A stretch of DNA of 64,000 nt, taken from contig NZ_QFFJ01000001.1 in the NCBI RefSeq assembly GCF_003308995.1, positions 682,001 through 746,000 on the forward strand. The letters run 5' to 3'. The position numbers and the translations under genes are program-made. How positions within the stretch are numbered: the first letter of the stretch is position 1; every line of letters begins with the position of its first letter. The DNA comes from Chitinophaga flava (GTDB taxonomy: Bacteria; Bacteroidota; Bacteroidia; Chitinophagales; Chitinophagaceae). Shown here one piece after another: positions 24,503-33,332 of the stretch. Below the pieces are notes generated by a model. The model saw only the letters and a list, made by a program, of their open reading frames with translations, was not told the origin of the DNA and searched no databases.

Positions 24503-25594
24503 ATGAATAGAACGATGCTATCCCTGATGGCACTGCTGCTGTGCTGCAGCCGCCTGTTTGCACAATCACCCACTCCGGCTCCCCTTGATTATCACGATGC
24601 CATGGAATTTCCCCTGATCGGTAAATATCATCAGGAACATAATTACAACCGACTACCAGCCAGATTTGAATCAACCGTCAGGCCAGCTGTATGGGCACTT
24701 AGCCGCAATGCTGCCGGCATCGCTGTACGTTTCCGCTCCAACGCCACCACCATCGGAGCCAGATGGAAAGTGCTGAACAACGCCTCCATGAACCACATGA
24801 CTGCTACTGGTATCAGAGGCCTCGACCTCTACGCTCTCGTCGATAACAAATGGCAGTTTGTCAACAGTGCCATCCCCGACAACAGCAATCGCTCCGAACG
24901 TACACTGCTCAAAAACGGAGAAACCACCTGGCGCGAATACCTGCTTTTCCTCCCACTCTATGATGGAGTAGATTCGCTGTCTATCGGAGTGAACACCGGC
25001 GCCTCCATCGAAAAACCCCAGCAAACACTACTGTCCGATAAAAAGCCAATAGTATACTACGGCAGCAGCATCGCACAGGGCGGATGCGCTACCAGACCCG
25101 GTATGGCTTACACCAATATACTTGTCCGCCAACTGCAACGCCCGATTATCAACCTCGGTTTCAGCGGCAATGGTATGTTTGAATCCGCTGTAGGCGAAGC
25201 TATCTGCGAAACAGACCCATCGCTGATTGTTATCGATTGTAATCCGAATACAGTGCCCGAACAGATACATGAAAGAGCTGTTAAACTTGTACAACAACTA
25301 CGCGCCTGCAAACCACAAATACCCATACTCCTCGTAGAGAACTACATGTACGAAAATGGCTATTTTGAAAAGGATGTCCGCGAGATTGTATTCCGTAAGC
25401 GAGCAGAACTCAGAAAAGCCTATGATGAGCTACTCAAAGCCGGTGTCAAAAACCTTCACTACCTGAGCGGAGAAGGCTTTCTCGGAGAAGACCACGAAGG
25501 AACAGTAGACGGCGTACACCCTACAGACGTAGGCATGGAACGTTTTGCTGCACATATACTCCCTACCCTCCGAAAACTGATCAAAGAAAAATAA
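24503..25594 (+). CDS. Secreted SGNH/GDSL hydrolase with GxDLY N-terminal domain
   Basis: This is a secreted esterase, probably removing acyl groups from carbohydrates. The signal peptide ends at RLFAQ (residue 21). A beta-sandwich N-terminal domain bears the GLDLY motif (GxDLY family). The hydrolase domain shows the Ser block YYGSSIAQGG (about residues 191-197), the Gly/Asn blocks LGFSGNGMFE and DCNPNT, and the catalytic Asp-His in DGVHPTDVG (about 345). It has 363 residues. The upstream LacI gene and double operator suggest sugar-dependent expression. The exact ester substrate is unknown. Confidence 0.85.
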   Translation: MNRTMLSLMALLLCCSRLFAQSPTPAPLDYHDAMEFPLIGKYHQEHNYNRLPARFESTVRPAVWALSRNAAGIAVRFRSNATTIGARWKVLNNASMNHMTATGIRGLDLYALVDNKWQFVNSAIPDNSNRSERTLLKNGETTWREYLLFLPLYDGVDSLSIGVNTGASIEKPQQTLLSDKKPIVYYGSSIAQGGCATRPGMAYTNILVRQLQRPIINLGFSGNGMFESAVGEAICETDPSLIVIDCNPNTVPEQIHERAVKLVQQLRACKPQIPILLVENYMYENGYFEKDVREIVFRKRAELRKAYDELLKAGVKNLHYLSGEGFLGEDHEGTVDGVHPTDVGMERFAAHILPTLRKLIKEK

Positions 25595-25831
25595 GATCAG
25601 GAACATCATTCAGCATTATAAATCATCACAATTCCTGTTTAATGAATGTTAAAATTTACCCGCCGGCTATAGCTCCCTCATCCACTGGGATATAAGTCCG
25701 GCAATGCGTTTCGCAACAAACCCTGCTCTACCATCAAATCCTTGCCCGGCAAGGATTTTGAGCTTTAATCCATACAAATGCCCGAACTTTAGGTTACATA
25801 AAATCCATTCATCTACAAAAATCTTAAGATT

Positions 25832-26263
25832 ATGAAAAAGATGATGATTTATCTGTTAGCCACAGGAATTGGAGTGTTTACAGTTGTTCCGTTACAGACA
25901 AGCCTGGCAGCCCACCGTCACAGGACTAAGGAAGAAAAACGGGAAGCAAGAGCAGAAAAGAAAGAAGCAAGAGCAGAAAAAAGAATGGCTAAAAAAACAG
26001 GAATGCCAATGGAAGAAATGCCGACGACTACCACCACCAACTACAACACTATGTGGTATCCGCAGGCAGCCTTGCCAGTAATGGAAGACTATATTCCTTC
26101 CGACATAGTGAATAGCCTTAAAAACACTTACGGGTCCAACCTGTACGATATCACCAGCATGAAATGCAGGGATGGCAGCGATTGTTATACAGTTCGCGTT
26201 ATCCAGAATGGTGTTGTACAGACTATCGTAGTAAATGCATCTGGTAATACCGTAACACAGTAA
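25832..26263 (+). CDS. Small secreted protein with Lys/Glu/Ala-rich repeat
   Basis: This is a 143-residue protein with a signal peptide ending near SLAAHR. Residues of about 33-55 are a charged stretch of EKREARAEKKEARAEKR type, likely a short helix. The C-terminal part (DYIPSDIVNSLKNTYG, then a beta-rich YTVRVIQNGVVQTIVV) looks like a small folded PepSY/BLIP-like domain. No family is certain. It has its own terminator and is probably a single-gene unit. Confidence 0.65.
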   Translation: MKKMMIYLLATGIGVFTVVPLQTSLAAHRHRTKEEKREARAEKKEARAEKRMAKKTGMPMEEMPTTTTTNYNTMWYPQAALPVMEDYIPSDIVNSLKNTYGSNLYDITSMKCRDGSDCYTVRVIQNGVVQTIVVNASGNTVTQ

Positions 26264-26286
26264 ACAGTATTAATCATTTTCCACTC

Positions 26287-26323
26287 AATAACCTGGCAGA
26301 CACCTGCCAGGTTATTGTTTTTT
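26287..26323 (+). terminator. Intrinsic terminator
   Basis: A perfect 13-bp stem (26287-26299 with 26304-26316), a 4-base loop and a T-run. It ends the small secreted protein transcript. Confidence 0.88.
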
Positions 26324-26402
26324 ACCCTCCCTGTAGTTTTCTCGTTTCCTTATTATTTAGTTTATATATTAGGCGCCAGTATTTTATTTTAAACCCACGA
26401 TA

Positions 26403-27071
26403 GTGAAAAAGAAACTTTTTGTACTCGCCAGCCTGGTCCTCTGTTTTTTCAGCGCTGTAGCAGCTCCCCCAGACAGCGTACGGATCAAAGGCATACCACA
26501 TCCCTGCACCTGGATCAATCCACCTAAAAACTTTGAAGTCACTCCTGAAGGACTGTCCATCACCGCAACACAAGGCACTGATTTTTACAATTATCCCGGC
26601 GGCGGCTATAACATCGCCACCGCTCCTATCCTCGTTTTTAAGCCGGATAAAGACTTTGTGCTCACGGCCAAAATAAAGGTGGATTTTAAAAAGATGTACG
26701 ACGGCGGAGCCATCTATGTCATGGTAGATTCTACCCAGTATATCAAATTCCTCTTCGAAAACAGCCAGTATGGCACGCTCTCTGTTTGCTCTGGGGTTAC
26801 CAATACCTACACCGACGACAGTAACAATGCCGTGACTACAAAAAATGAAGTGTATTTCCGGCTTGCAAAATCCGGTAATTTATACGGACTCTTTTATTCT
26901 CCGGATGGCCAGCGCTGGGAAGCGATACGCCTGGTGAATTTCGTTCCCAAAGGACCGGTAAGCATAGGCTTTTCTTCCCAGTCTCCACTGGGCGAATCCT
27001 GCACCAGTATTTTTTCAGAGATCGTATATACCCCGGGAGCCTTTAAAAACCCGAAAACAGGAGATATGTAA
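26403..27071 (+). CDS. Secreted DUF1349 (concanavalin-like) protein
   Basis: A GTG start gives a signal peptide ending near SAVAAPP. The roughly 200-residue mature part is a beta-sandwich of the DUF1349 type: FVLTAKIKVDFKKMYDGGA, then YIKFLFE, and a final block YGLFYSPDGQRWEAIRLV. This lectin-like fold often binds or trims carbohydrate. No catalytic residues can be assigned. It is a single gene that converges with the DPP-IV gene across a shared terminator. Confidence 0.75.
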   Translation: MKKKLFVLASLVLCFFSAVAAPPDSVRIKGIPHPCTWINPPKNFEVTPEGLSITATQGTDFYNYPGGGYNIATAPILVFKPDKDFVLTAKIKVDFKKMYDGGAIYVMVDSTQYIKFLFENSQYGTLSVCSGVTNTYTDDSNNAVTTKNEVYFRLAKSGNLYGLFYSPDGQRWEAIRLVNFVPKGPVSIGFSSQSPLGESCTSIFSEIVYTPGAFKNPKTGDM

Positions 27072-27091
27072 TATCTACTGACGAAAAAACT

Positions 27092-27150
27092 TAAAATAAG
27101 AAAAGACGCAAAAGGCTTTCCTGAAGCCCCTTGCGTCTTTTCTTATTTTA
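27092..27150. terminator. Bidirectional terminator with 20-bp stem
   Basis: 27092-27111 pairs perfectly with 27131-27150, and an inner GGCTT/AAGCC stem sits in the loop. The A-rich 5' arm and T-rich 3' arm make it work in both directions between two converging genes. Confidence 0.88.
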
Positions 27151-27163
27151 TTGCTTTATACGC

Positions 27164-29338
27164 CTATTTCAGATGCGCGTCAAAATAATCTGTGATCTTC
27201 TGCATCAGATGTACCCTGTCTTTACCCAGCACATTGTGCAGATGACCGGGATACACAAAATAATCTACCTGTACTTCATTGTCCACACAGGCTTTCAGGA
27301 AATCGATAGAATGTTGCCATACTACTACATCATCATTGGTACCATGTATCAGCATCAGATGCCCCTGCAGATTTTTGGTTTTGGTCAGCAGATTGGAATT
27401 GGCATATCCTTCCGGATTTTGTTGCGGTGTATCCATATAACGCTCGGTATACATCACTTCATACATGCTCCAGTCTATCACCGGGCCACCAGCCACGGCT
27501 GCCTGGAATACGCCAGGGTGGCGCAGCATCAGGGATGTTGTCATAAAACCACCGAAGCTCCATCCATGAACACCCATTTTCTGCTGGTTCACATAAGGAA
27601 GTGATTTGAGATAAGCAACGCCTTGCAGCTGGTCATTCATTTCTATAGTACCCAGTTGGCGGAAGGTTGCCTGTTCAAAGGCCATTCCGCGGTTGGCGCT
27701 GCCACGGCCATCCATCGTAAATACAACATACCCGCGCTGGGCCATGTATTCATACCAGAGGTTGCCGCTATAGGGGAAAGTATTACGGATCAGTTGTACG
27801 TTCGGACCGTTGTAGAGATACACAATCACCGGATACTGACGGGTACTGTCAAAGTTCACCGGCAGGATCAGTTTACCATAAAGCGGAGTGCCATCGTCTG
27901 CTTTCAGTGTCACCTGGCGGATTTCAGGACGCTTGAAATTTTTCAGCGGATCTGCCGCCTGCAGGATGGGTTCTTCATACTTGCCGTTAAGCGCAGTAAT
28001 AACGGCCGCTGAAGGCATATCTTTAGAACTATAGGCATCCAGTACATAATCACCATTGCTGCTTACCTGTGTGTCATGCCAGCCGGCAGCCTTGTCCAGG
28101 CGGCGTAGTGCCGCTGACTGGAGATTGACTGCATATACATGTTTTTCCATAGGACTTTCCTTCGCTGCGGTGATGATCACCTCATTGGAGGCTGTATGAT
28201 AACCCTGCAATTCATTCACTACCCACGCTCCTTTGGTCAGCTGTTTTTGTAGCTTACCGGAAGTATTGTACAGATACAAGTGCGTATAGCCGTCACGGTC
28301 ACTCCACCAGATAAACTGGTCCGGCTTGCCGGGCACAAAGCTCAGTGGGTGAGACGGATGTACATATTTAGGGTCTGTTTCTTCAAAAAGTGTCTTGATC
28401 AGTTCTCCGGTGCCGGCACTGTATTGATTGAGCCATAAGTGATTCTGGTCCCTGTTCAGCAATGCCACATATACCGATTGCTGGTCGGGAGCCCAGGTAA
28501 CACAGGTAAGATAATGATCAGCTTCACCACTTGTTTTCAGGAAAACTGTTTTTTGGGTGGAAGGCTGATACACACCTAATGTTACTTCATGCGATTTACC
28601 ACCTGCCATGGGATACTTGATAGTATTGGCATGTGCCGGGGTAACTGACCAGTCCATGATCCGATAGTCGTTGACCATACGCTGGTCCATGCGGTAGAAA
28701 GCTACGAGGTCCCCTTTGGGAGAGAAGAAGATTCCTTTGTCGATACCAAACTCATCGCGGTGCACACTTTTCCCGTTGACGATATTGATATCTTCATCCC
28801 GGGTGATAGTCTGTTCCTTTCCATCTGCGGTACGCAGGAAAAGATTATTGTTAACCGTATATGCAATCTGGCGGCTTTGGCTGTTGACAGTTATATTTTC
28901 AGCGCTGGCGGGCAAGGTACACCATGTCTGGAAAGTCATCCTGCCGTTTTCCGGTTTTCCGGTATACAGGATATTACCGATGCTGAACCAGGCGGTGTTG
29001 TTATCCAGCCAGTGTAGTGCGGGCAATGTCCGTACAGGTTTTGTGAAAGCGAGTTGCTGATTGAGAGAAGACAAGGTAAGCAATGTGTCTGTGGCGGGAA
29101 GGGCTTTTCCTCCCAGCACTTTGTATTTTACCCATGTCTGGCTGCCATTGGCAGCGACAACTCTGGTGTAGGCATTTTCACCAGGCACCCATTCAAATTG
29201 TTTTAATCTTTCCGGCGCCAGCTCCGCACGAAGTCCGTTGGTAGCCTGCGCCATAGTGTATGTTTGTTGCTGAGCATAGGAAAACTGTATCCCACCTGCC
29301 ATGCAACCTGTCAAAAGCAATAACAATCCTCTTTTCAT
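27164..29338 (-). CDS. Dipeptidyl peptidase IV (S9B), secreted
   Basis: This is a periplasmic serine exopeptidase that removes X-Pro or X-Ala dipeptides from peptide N termini. A signal peptide ends at SYAQQ. The N-terminal beta-propeller (DPPIV_N; DEFGIDKGIFFSPKGDLVAFYRMDQ in parts) covers about residues 100-450. The alpha/beta hydrolase domain has the nucleophile Ser in HGWSFGGFM, Asp in GTNDDVV and His in GHLHNV. It is 724 residues, normal for the family. It follows the HEAT-like gene by 91 bases but has its own -7 element. Confidence 0.93.
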   Translation of the reverse strand: MKRGLLLLLTGCMAGGIQFSYAQQQTYTMAQATNGLRAELAPERLKQFEWVPGENAYTRVVAANGSQTWVKYKVLGGKALPATDTLLTLSSLNQQLAFTKPVRTLPALHWLDNNTAWFSIGNILYTGKPENGRMTFQTWCTLPASAENITVNSQSRQIAYTVNNNLFLRTADGKEQTITRDEDINIVNGKSVHRDEFGIDKGIFFSPKGDLVAFYRMDQRMVNDYRIMDWSVTPAHANTIKYPMAGGKSHEVTLGVYQPSTQKTVFLKTSGEADHYLTCVTWAPDQQSVYVALLNRDQNHLWLNQYSAGTGELIKTLFEETDPKYVHPSHPLSFVPGKPDQFIWWSDRDGYTHLYLYNTSGKLQKQLTKGAWVVNELQGYHTASNEVIITAAKESPMEKHVYAVNLQSAALRRLDKAAGWHDTQVSSNGDYVLDAYSSKDMPSAAVITALNGKYEEPILQAADPLKNFKRPEIRQVTLKADDGTPLYGKLILPVNFDSTRQYPVIVYLYNGPNVQLIRNTFPYSGNLWYEYMAQRGYVVFTMDGRGSANRGMAFEQATFRQLGTIEMNDQLQGVAYLKSLPYVNQQKMGVHGWSFGGFMTTSLMLRHPGVFQAAVAGGPVIDWSMYEVMYTERYMDTPQQNPEGYANSNLLTKTKNLQGHLMLIHGTNDDVVVWQHSIDFLKACVDNEVQVDYFVYPGHLHNVLGKDRVHLMQKITDYFDAHLK

Positions 29339-29356
29339 CCTTACATTTTAAGGTTC

Positions 29357-29364
29357 CAAATGTA
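29357..29364 (-). promoter_or_regulatory. -7 element (TACATTTG) for the DPP-IV gene
   Basis: An exact TAnnTTTG match on the minus strand, 18 bases before the start codon. It is also one side of an inverted repeat (TTACATTT at 29341-29348, AAATGTAA at 29358-29365), which could be an operator. Confidence 0.5.
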
Positions 29365-29429
29365 AAGAATTAAGGGGTAAGCACCATCCGAAAGGGAGTT
29401 ATGCGGAGAAATAGCTGGATAAAAGGGAC

Positions 29430-30377
29430 CTATCCGTTGACAAGGTTACGTTGTATCCATTCCCTTTCTTCAGGAAGCAGATATTCGGCCCTTTTTTCCG
29501 TAATCCAGGAAAATGTTCTTTTCACTTCACTCTTGGCAGTACGGAAGCGGAAGAGGAATTCCATTCCCAGCATCAGGTCTGTAAAACCATTTTTGAAGTT
29601 TTCCAGGGAGAGCCGGGGGCTGCTGCGTCTTTTGGATAACAGTTCAGTGATACGGGTGATAACAGCCTGGATAGCGCTTTCGTCGGCATATTTATAAATA
29701 GCCTCCATCGCTTCAAATTTAAGCTGTCCGCGGAGCAAACACCGGGCGTAAAACATGGCTTCTTTTTCCTTTTCTATGTCGGCGATAGTCGCAAAAGCCA
29801 GCCCTTTTACATCCTGGCGGGGATGCTCCAGCAATCTTTTCAGTGCCGGCAGGCTTTTACGGGTGGCAACTTTATGCAACAGGAATGTAATATAATATAT
29901 ATCATATTCATTTACAGTCCGTTTCAACAGATCCAGCGCCCAACCTTCCACCTGAGGATTATGGCTGCCTCTTAAAGCCAGTAAAGCGGAACGGCGTACA
30001 TTATTATTGAGAGATAAAGTATTGTTAAGCAAAGGTTCCAGATTCATGTAACCCGGAATAGGCAGGCCGCGTTCCAGGTCTTGCTGGATAGCGGTGATCA
30101 TATCGGCATCCTGCTCGATCCGCAGGCGGTCCAGCATAAAACGGATTACTTCCGGATCATTGGTATTCCTGGAAAGCTGGATAATGATATAACCGGCGGC
30201 GCGGCGTTTTTCTTTATCGGTTTCTGTCTGGATGTATTGATACAGAATGGGAATATATGCATGGTTGGCTAGTTGTTCGGCTTCCCGAAGGGCCTGCCAG
30301 CCGATTGTTGGGGCGTTATTTAACTGGTCCGAGCGGTCGCATATACGTGTGACGAGGTTAGTGAGATAATCATTCAT
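29430..30377 (-). CDS. HEAT-repeat-like protein
   Basis: This is a 315-residue all-helical protein with no signal peptide or membrane segment. Repeating helix pairs such as NNVRRSALLALRGSHNPQV, SLPALKRLLEHPRQDVKGLAFATI and FEAMEAIYKYADES suggest HEAT or PBS-lyase-like repeats, a protein-binding scaffold. No enzyme motif is seen and the partner is unknown. It is upstream of the DPP-IV gene and transcribed the same way. Confidence 0.6.
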   Translation of the reverse strand: MNDYLTNLVTRICDRSDQLNNAPTIGWQALREAEQLANHAYIPILYQYIQTETDKEKRRAAGYIIIQLSRNTNDPEVIRFMLDRLRIEQDADMITAIQQDLERGLPIPGYMNLEPLLNNTLSLNNNVRRSALLALRGSHNPQVEGWALDLLKRTVNEYDIYYITFLLHKVATRKSLPALKRLLEHPRQDVKGLAFATIADIEKEKEAMFYARCLLRGQLKFEAMEAIYKYADESAIQAVITRITELLSKRRSSPRLSLENFKNGFTDLMLGMEFLFRFRTAKSEVKRTFSWITEKRAEYLLPEEREWIQRNLVNG

Positions 30378-30486
30378 CTTCAGTTATTTTGATCTGCTAC
30401 CCCTCTATTTTCAATTATCATACCAACCTGAACAAAAAGCGTGAAAAGGGCGACAGGAGGGACTTCAACAATTAACAGTTTTATGT

Positions 30487-30494
30487 TACATTTG
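30487..30494 (+). promoter_or_regulatory. -7 element (TACATTTG) of the pyrC'-heptose operon
   Basis: An exact TAnnTTTG match 49 bases before the start of the first gene. No clear TTG box at the usual distance. Nine closely spaced genes follow with no other promoter seen. Confidence 0.55.
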
Positions 30495-30542
30495 CCCCTG
30501 TATTTTTTGGACTGGTTTTGATACTGACATAGAACGTAAAGC

Positions 30543-31808
30543 ATGCACATATTACTCAAAAACGTAAAGGTTATAGCACCTTCCTCCCCTTTTCACGGGC
30601 AGCAAAAAGACATTTCCATTCAAAACGGCATCATTCAACAGGTAGGTAATAACCTGGAAGATGCACGTGCAACAGTGATTTCAGGTGAAAATCTGCATGT
30701 ATCTGCGGGCTGGATGGATATTTTCGCTCATTTCTGCGATCCCGGACTGGAACACAAGGAAGATCTGCATACCGGTGTAAAGGCTGCTGCTACAGGTGGA
30801 TATACCACTGTGATGGTAGTGCCCAATACGCAACCGGCACTGCATACCAAACCACAAATAGAATATGTGCTGAGCCAAACCCGCCATGCCGCCGCCACTG
30901 TGCTGCCAATTGGCGCCGTTACCAAAAATCTTGAAGGGACAAGCCTCGCAGAGATGTATGAAATGCAGCAAACCGGCGCCGTAGCCTTTTCCGACGGTCT
31001 CCGGCCCATTCAGTCTCCCGGCCTGCTGCTCAAAGCTTTACAATATATCAAAGCCTTCGACGGCACCCTTATCCAGTTGCCCGACGATCAAAGCATCTCA
31101 GCTCATGGCCTCATGCATGAAGGTATCTATTCCACACTGCTGGGTATGCCCGGAAAACCAGCCCTGGCAGAGGAGTTGATTATACAGCGAGACCTGGAAC
31201 TGGCTAAATATGCCGATTCCCGTATACATATCACCGGCGTGAGCACCCGCAAATCCGTGGAACTGATTGCCGCCGCCAAAGCAGCCGGTATAAAAGTGAC
31301 CTGCTCTGTAGCCCCCTACCACCTGTCGCTCACCGATGCGCTGCTGGTAAACTATGATGCCCATCTGAAGGTTAATCCGCCCCTGCGCAGCGAAGACGAT
31401 GTGAAAGCTATTCAGGATGCCATTTTACATGGCACTATCGATTGCTTTGCCAGCCACCACATACCACAAGAATGGGACGCCAAACAGGTGGAATTTGAAT
31501 ACGCCAAAAATGGCATGATCGGTCTGGAAAGCAGCTTCGGCGTTATCAGGCAATACCTGCCCCAATTGCCACTTGAACAATTGATTGCTATGCTTACTGA
31601 AAAGCCCCGTGCTATCTTTAAACAGCCGCTGCCAGCTATCCAGGATGGCGCCGCTGCCAACCTCACCATCTTCGATCCGGCAGCAGAATGGAAATTTACC
31701 CGGGAGCATATCGCTTCCAGATCAAAAAATTCGGCTTATATTGGCAGCGTACTGAAGGGCAAAGTAATTGCCACTGTGAACGGTCCTATTTTTCATGTCA
31801 ATAAATAA
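30543..31808 (+). CDS. Dihydroorotase-like amidohydrolase with degenerate active site
   Basis: The whole amidohydrolase fold of a class I dihydroorotase is present (421 residues; ATGGYTTVMVVPNTQP, then GAVTKNLEGTSLAEM). Key residues are missing. The metal motif D-x-H-x-H-x-R reads D59-I-F61-A-H63-F-C65, so the first His and the substrate Arg are lost. The late TDHAPH block reads SHHIPQ, without the catalytic Asp. It is therefore probably inactive, like the pseudo-dihydroorotases that stabilise aspartate transcarbamoylase. As I recall, Bacteroidota commonly carry this degenerate form. It leads an operon of glycan genes. Confidence 0.8.
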   Translation: MHILLKNVKVIAPSSPFHGQQKDISIQNGIIQQVGNNLEDARATVISGENLHVSAGWMDIFAHFCDPGLEHKEDLHTGVKAAATGGYTTVMVVPNTQPALHTKPQIEYVLSQTRHAAATVLPIGAVTKNLEGTSLAEMYEMQQTGAVAFSDGLRPIQSPGLLLKALQYIKAFDGTLIQLPDDQSISAHGLMHEGIYSTLLGMPGKPALAEELIIQRDLELAKYADSRIHITGVSTRKSVELIAAAKAAGIKVTCSVAPYHLSLTDALLVNYDAHLKVNPPLRSEDDVKAIQDAILHGTIDCFASHHIPQEWDAKQVEFEYAKNGMIGLESSFGVIRQYLPQLPLEQLIAMLTEKPRAIFKQPLPAIQDGAAANLTIFDPAAEWKFTREHIASRSKNSAYIGSVLKGKVIATVNGPIFHVNK

Positions 31809-31813
31809 CCTTT

Positions 31814-32350
31814 ATGCAACAATCATCGAATCCCGGTATTAAATGGGGGATTATTTCCGGTTTAGTCCTTATTCTTTTGAATGTTATTTCCTGGGTAGCT
31901 GGCTCCGACGTCCTGTTTGCCTGGTGGAACGGTATTTGCCAACTGATACTGTTTATTGTCTTCGGCGTATTGGCTGGGAAAGAACGCAAAAAACAAGTCG
32001 GAGGATACATTGGCTTCAAAGATCTGATCAAGCCCGTGTTCACCACTTTTGTGATCGGTTTGTTAATGATATCTGTATATCAATTTGTTCTGTACAAACT
32101 GATTGATCCGCACCTGTCCGAAACAATGAAAGAGCACACACTGGCAATGACAGAAAGAATCCTGAGCCGCATGAAAGCTCCTCAGGAAGAAATCGATAAA
32201 CAGCTGGACAGTATCAATGCCTCCGATTTCTCTGTAACTATTACCAAATCCTTGATGGATTATCTCAAGTCAGTCACTTTTTATTTCGCTATAGCTGCGA
32301 TCATATCGCTCATCCTTCGTAAAAAGGCACCAGAGCAGCAACATGTATAA
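31814..32350 (+). CDS. DUF4199 membrane protein
   Basis: This is a 178-residue inner-membrane protein with four hydrophobic helices (about residues 12-32, 37-53, 72-95, 150-170) and a charged loop between the third and fourth. The GFKDLIKPVFTTFVIG block is typical of DUF4199, a family of Bacteroidota found upstream of glycosyltransferase genes. It starts 5 bases after the dihydroorotase-like gene and ends 15 bases before the GT2 gene. Its function is unknown; a role with the next enzyme in lipid-linked sugar transfer is a guess from position. Confidence 0.75.
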   Translation: MQQSSNPGIKWGIISGLVLILLNVISWVAGSDVLFAWWNGICQLILFIVFGVLAGKERKKQVGGYIGFKDLIKPVFTTFVIGLLMISVYQFVLYKLIDPHLSETMKEHTLAMTERILSRMKAPQEEIDKQLDSINASDFSVTITKSLMDYLKSVTFYFAIAAIISLILRKKAPEQQHV

Positions 32351-32365
32351 TACTATTCTATTAAG

Positions 32366-33313
32366 ATGAACATATCCGTAATCGTTCCTTTAAAAAACGA
32401 AGAAGAATCACTTCCTGAATTGGCCGCCTGGATTGAAAGGGTGATGCAGGAGCACCGCTTTACCTACGAAGTATGGATGGTAGATGACGGTAGCACCGAC
32501 GATTCCTGGGAGGTGATACAGCAACTGGCCGCTAAGAACCCCCATATCAAAGGCATCAAGTTTCAGCGCAACTATGGTAAGTCCGCCGCCCTCAATGAAG
32601 GCTTCAGTGCCGCCCAGGGCGATGTTGTCATCACCATGGATGCCGACCTGCAGGACAGTCCGGATGAAATTCCTGAACTGTACCGAATGATAGTGGAAGA
32701 CCGCTATGATCTGGTAAGCGGCTGGAAAAAGAAACGTTACGATAATGCGCTCACCAAAAATCTGCCTTCCAAACTATACAACTACACCACTACCCGCATG
32801 AGTGGCGTGAAGCTGCACGACATGAACTGCGGCCTCAAATCCTATCGCAAAAAAGTGGTGAAGTCTATAGAAGTATACGGTGAAATGCACCGCTACATCC
32901 CCGTTATCGCCAAATGGAACGGATTCCGAAATATCGGGGAGAAAGTAGTGGAACACCGGTCGCGCAAATATGGTGTCAGCAAATTCGGATTGGAACGCTT
33001 TGTCAACGGATTCCTCGACCTGGCCTCCATCATGTTCATCAGCAAGTTCGGGAAACGTCCCATGCACCTCTTCGGTGCCCTGGGATCCCTCTTTTTCTTC
33101 TTTGGTTTTATCATCGCCTTTTACCTGGCCTTTGCAAAAATCTTCCAGGATCAATATAACATGACAGACAGGCCTATCTTTTACCTGGCACTCCTGTTCA
33201 TGATCATCGGTTCCCAACTGTTCCTCACCGGCTTTATCGGAGAACTGGTCACCCGCAATGCTCCTGAAAGGAATGCTTACCTCGTGGAAGCAAGATTGGA
33301 TAAATCAAGTTGA
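32366..33313 (+). CDS. Family 2 glycosyltransferase, DPM1/GtrB-like
   Basis: This is a membrane-bound transferase that probably moves a sugar from a nucleotide donor to a polyprenyl phosphate. The GT-A domain has IVPLKNEEESLPELA at the N terminus, VDDGSTDDSW, and the metal-binding DADLQDSPDEIP. Two C-terminal membrane helices (about residues 235-258 and 270-292) match the GtrB/DPM1-like class. It has 315 residues. It sits in the operon with DUF4199 and a GT4 enzyme. The acceptor and sugar are not known. Confidence 0.88.
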   Translation: MNISVIVPLKNEEESLPELAAWIERVMQEHRFTYEVWMVDDGSTDDSWEVIQQLAAKNPHIKGIKFQRNYGKSAALNEGFSAAQGDVVITMDADLQDSPDEIPELYRMIVEDRYDLVSGWKKKRYDNALTKNLPSKLYNYTTTRMSGVKLHDMNCGLKSYRKKVVKSIEVYGEMHRYIPVIAKWNGFRNIGEKVVEHRSRKYGVSKFGLERFVNGFLDLASIMFISKFGKRPMHLFGALGSLFFFFGFIIAFYLAFAKIFQDQYNMTDRPIFYLALLFMIIGSQLFLTGFIGELVTRNAPERNAYLVEARLDKSS

Positions 33314-33332
33314 TAATTCGTAATTTTTTTAA

